Source of the DNA: an uncultured Dysgonomonas sp.
Lineage (GTDB): Bacteria; Bacteroidota; Bacteroidia; Bacteroidales; Dysgonomonadaceae
Reading direction: 5' to 3'
Assembly: GCA_937875275.1 (NCBI GenBank)
Contig: CALNCC010000178.1
Location: forward strand, 1 to 15,545
Length of the DNA: 15,545 nucleotides
Part shown: piece after piece, positions 14,844-15,545 of the stretch
Numbering within the stretch: position 1 is the stretch's first letter
Layout of the letters: each line of letters opens with the position of its first letter
Notes under the pieces: model-generated
Seen by the model: the letters and a program-made list of their open reading frames with translations, nothing else
What the model was told of the DNA's origin: nothing
Database searches by the model: none
Translations under genes and position numbers: made by a program

Positions 14844-14851
14844 TACTTTTG
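14844..14851 (+). promoter_or_regulatory. -7 element TACTTTTG of the glycosyltransferase gene
   Basis: A perfect TAnnTTTG on the plus strand, 33 bases before ATG 14885 and just after the terminator of the preceding pair. It marks the start of a new transcription unit. Confidence 0.6.
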
Positions 14852-14884
14852 TTCTAAGTAATAACTGCAATAAAAGATACTTTA

Positions 14885-15545
14885 ATGGCAAAAGTTGCTG
14901 TTGTCATACTCAATTGGAATGGAAAGACCTTATTGGAGAAGTTTCTTCCTTCAGTCATACGATATTCATCATTGAACGACGCTACAGTTGTTGAAATTGT
15001 TGTTGCCGACAATTCCTCGACAGATGATTCCGTGTCTTTTGTAAAAGAAAATTATCCACAGATCAGTTGTTTGGAGTTATCTTCCAATTTTGGCTATGCC
15101 GAAGGTTACAATCAGGCTTTACAGAATGTAGATGCAGAAATATTTGTGTTGCTCAACTCCGATGTGGAGGTTACCGAGGGTTGGTTGTCTTCGATTATCG
15201 AATATATGGATTTGCATCCTGAAATAGCTGCGGCACAACCTAAAATATTGGCACAACGCAATAAGACGTATTTTGAATATGCCGGAGCTTCGGGCGGTTT
15301 CATCGATAAATATGGTTATCCATTCTGTCGCGGTCGCATCTTTGGCGAAGTAGAACAAGACGATGCACAGTATGACAATATCCGAGATGTTTTTTGGGCA
15401 TCAGGGGCAGCTTTGTTTATTCGCTCAAAGGATTTTTTTGATGTTGGAGGTTTCGACGGTACGTTTTTCGCTCACATGGAAGAGATAGATATGTGTTGGC
15501 GGCTCAATGCGCGAGGGCGAAGGATTATTTGTTTCCCTCAGTCGG
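14885..15545 (+). CDS. GT2-family glycosyltransferase (partial, runs off right edge)
   Basis: Open frame of 220 codons from ATG 14885 to the window edge. It is an inverting GT-A fold enzyme of family 2, rhamnosyltransferase/WbbL-like in overall layout. Motifs in order: VAVVILNWNGKTLLEKFL at the N-terminus, VVADNSSTDDS (residues 40-50), NFGYAEGYNQAL near 67-79, the nucleotide-sugar/metal motif LLNSDVEV near 90-97, DVFWASGAALFIRS near 168-181, and the catalytic-base region FFAHMEEIDMCWRL near 194-207. It would transfer a sugar from a nucleotide donor to a glycan acceptor at the cytoplasmic face; donor and acceptor are unknown. The C-terminal part is beyond the window. With its own promoter it probably opens a polysaccharide gene group to the right (inference). 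Confidence 0.95.
   Translation, partial: MAKVAVVILNWNGKTLLEKFLPSVIRYSSLNDATVVEIVVADNSSTDDSVSFVKENYPQISCLELSSNFGYAEGYNQALQNVDAEIFVLLNSDVEVTEGWLSSIIEYMDLHPEIAAAQPKILAQRNKTYFEYAGASGGFIDKYGYPFCRGRIFGEVEQDDAQYDNIRDVFWASGAALFIRSKDFFDVGGFDGTFFAHMEEIDMCWRLNARGRRIICFPQS

Noticed and set aside
1..15545. CRISPR array, tRNA, rRNA, transposase or phage genes
   Set aside because: I found no regularly spaced repeats, cloverleaf-like segments, transposase motifs or terminal inverted repeats on reading both strands.

Overview
The window looks like chromosomal DNA from a Bacteroidota bacterium, most likely order Bacteroidales. The evidence is: a SecD-SecF fusion in one 967-residue protein; several genes preceded by the Bacteroides-type -7 element TAnnTTTG; few Shine-Dalgarno sequences; AT-rich intergenic DNA; and a lipoprotein with an Asp/Asn tract just after its lipid-anchored Cys. 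A Dysgonomonas-like genus is only a guess. No rRNA, tRNA, CRISPR array, insertion sequence or phage gene was seen.

Left part, minus strand (1-10443). From the left edge: the N-terminal 412 residues of an ABC exporter half-transporter (permease plus start of the ATPase), cut by the window edge; a TetR-family regulator with a strong terminator; and a 414-base gap (1931-2344) holding a candidate TetR operator, a decayed C-terminal scrap of a FISUMP/DUF1566-like surface protein, and the secDF terminator. Next come secDF and a three-gene operon running right to left: an RluA-type pseudouridine synthase, an XRE-cupin regulator and an AMP-forming acyl-CoA synthetase. The last is split by a frameshift best explained by loss of 5 bases. 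Two exported proteins of unknown function follow: a probable outer-membrane protein and an Arg/Ser/Asn/Thr-rich protein.

Right part, plus strand (10605-15545). A divergent promoter region leads into a polytopic membrane protein resembling the LIC_10190 group, then a lipoprotein with two lipocalin-like repeats. After these come an HPr-kinase-like P-loop protein and an S24/S26 signal-peptidase-like protein that overlap by four bases and end in a strong terminator. A GT2 glycosyltransferase with its own promoter runs off the right edge and may open a glycan locus.

The parts most worth a second look are the kinase/S26 peptidase pair, which resembles peptide-modification cassettes but has no visible precursor, PqqD or transporter; the 9-base element TAGAGAACA shared by the tetR and ABC upstream regions; and two separate 5-base lesions, one in the acyl-CoA synthetase and one in the surface-protein remnant.
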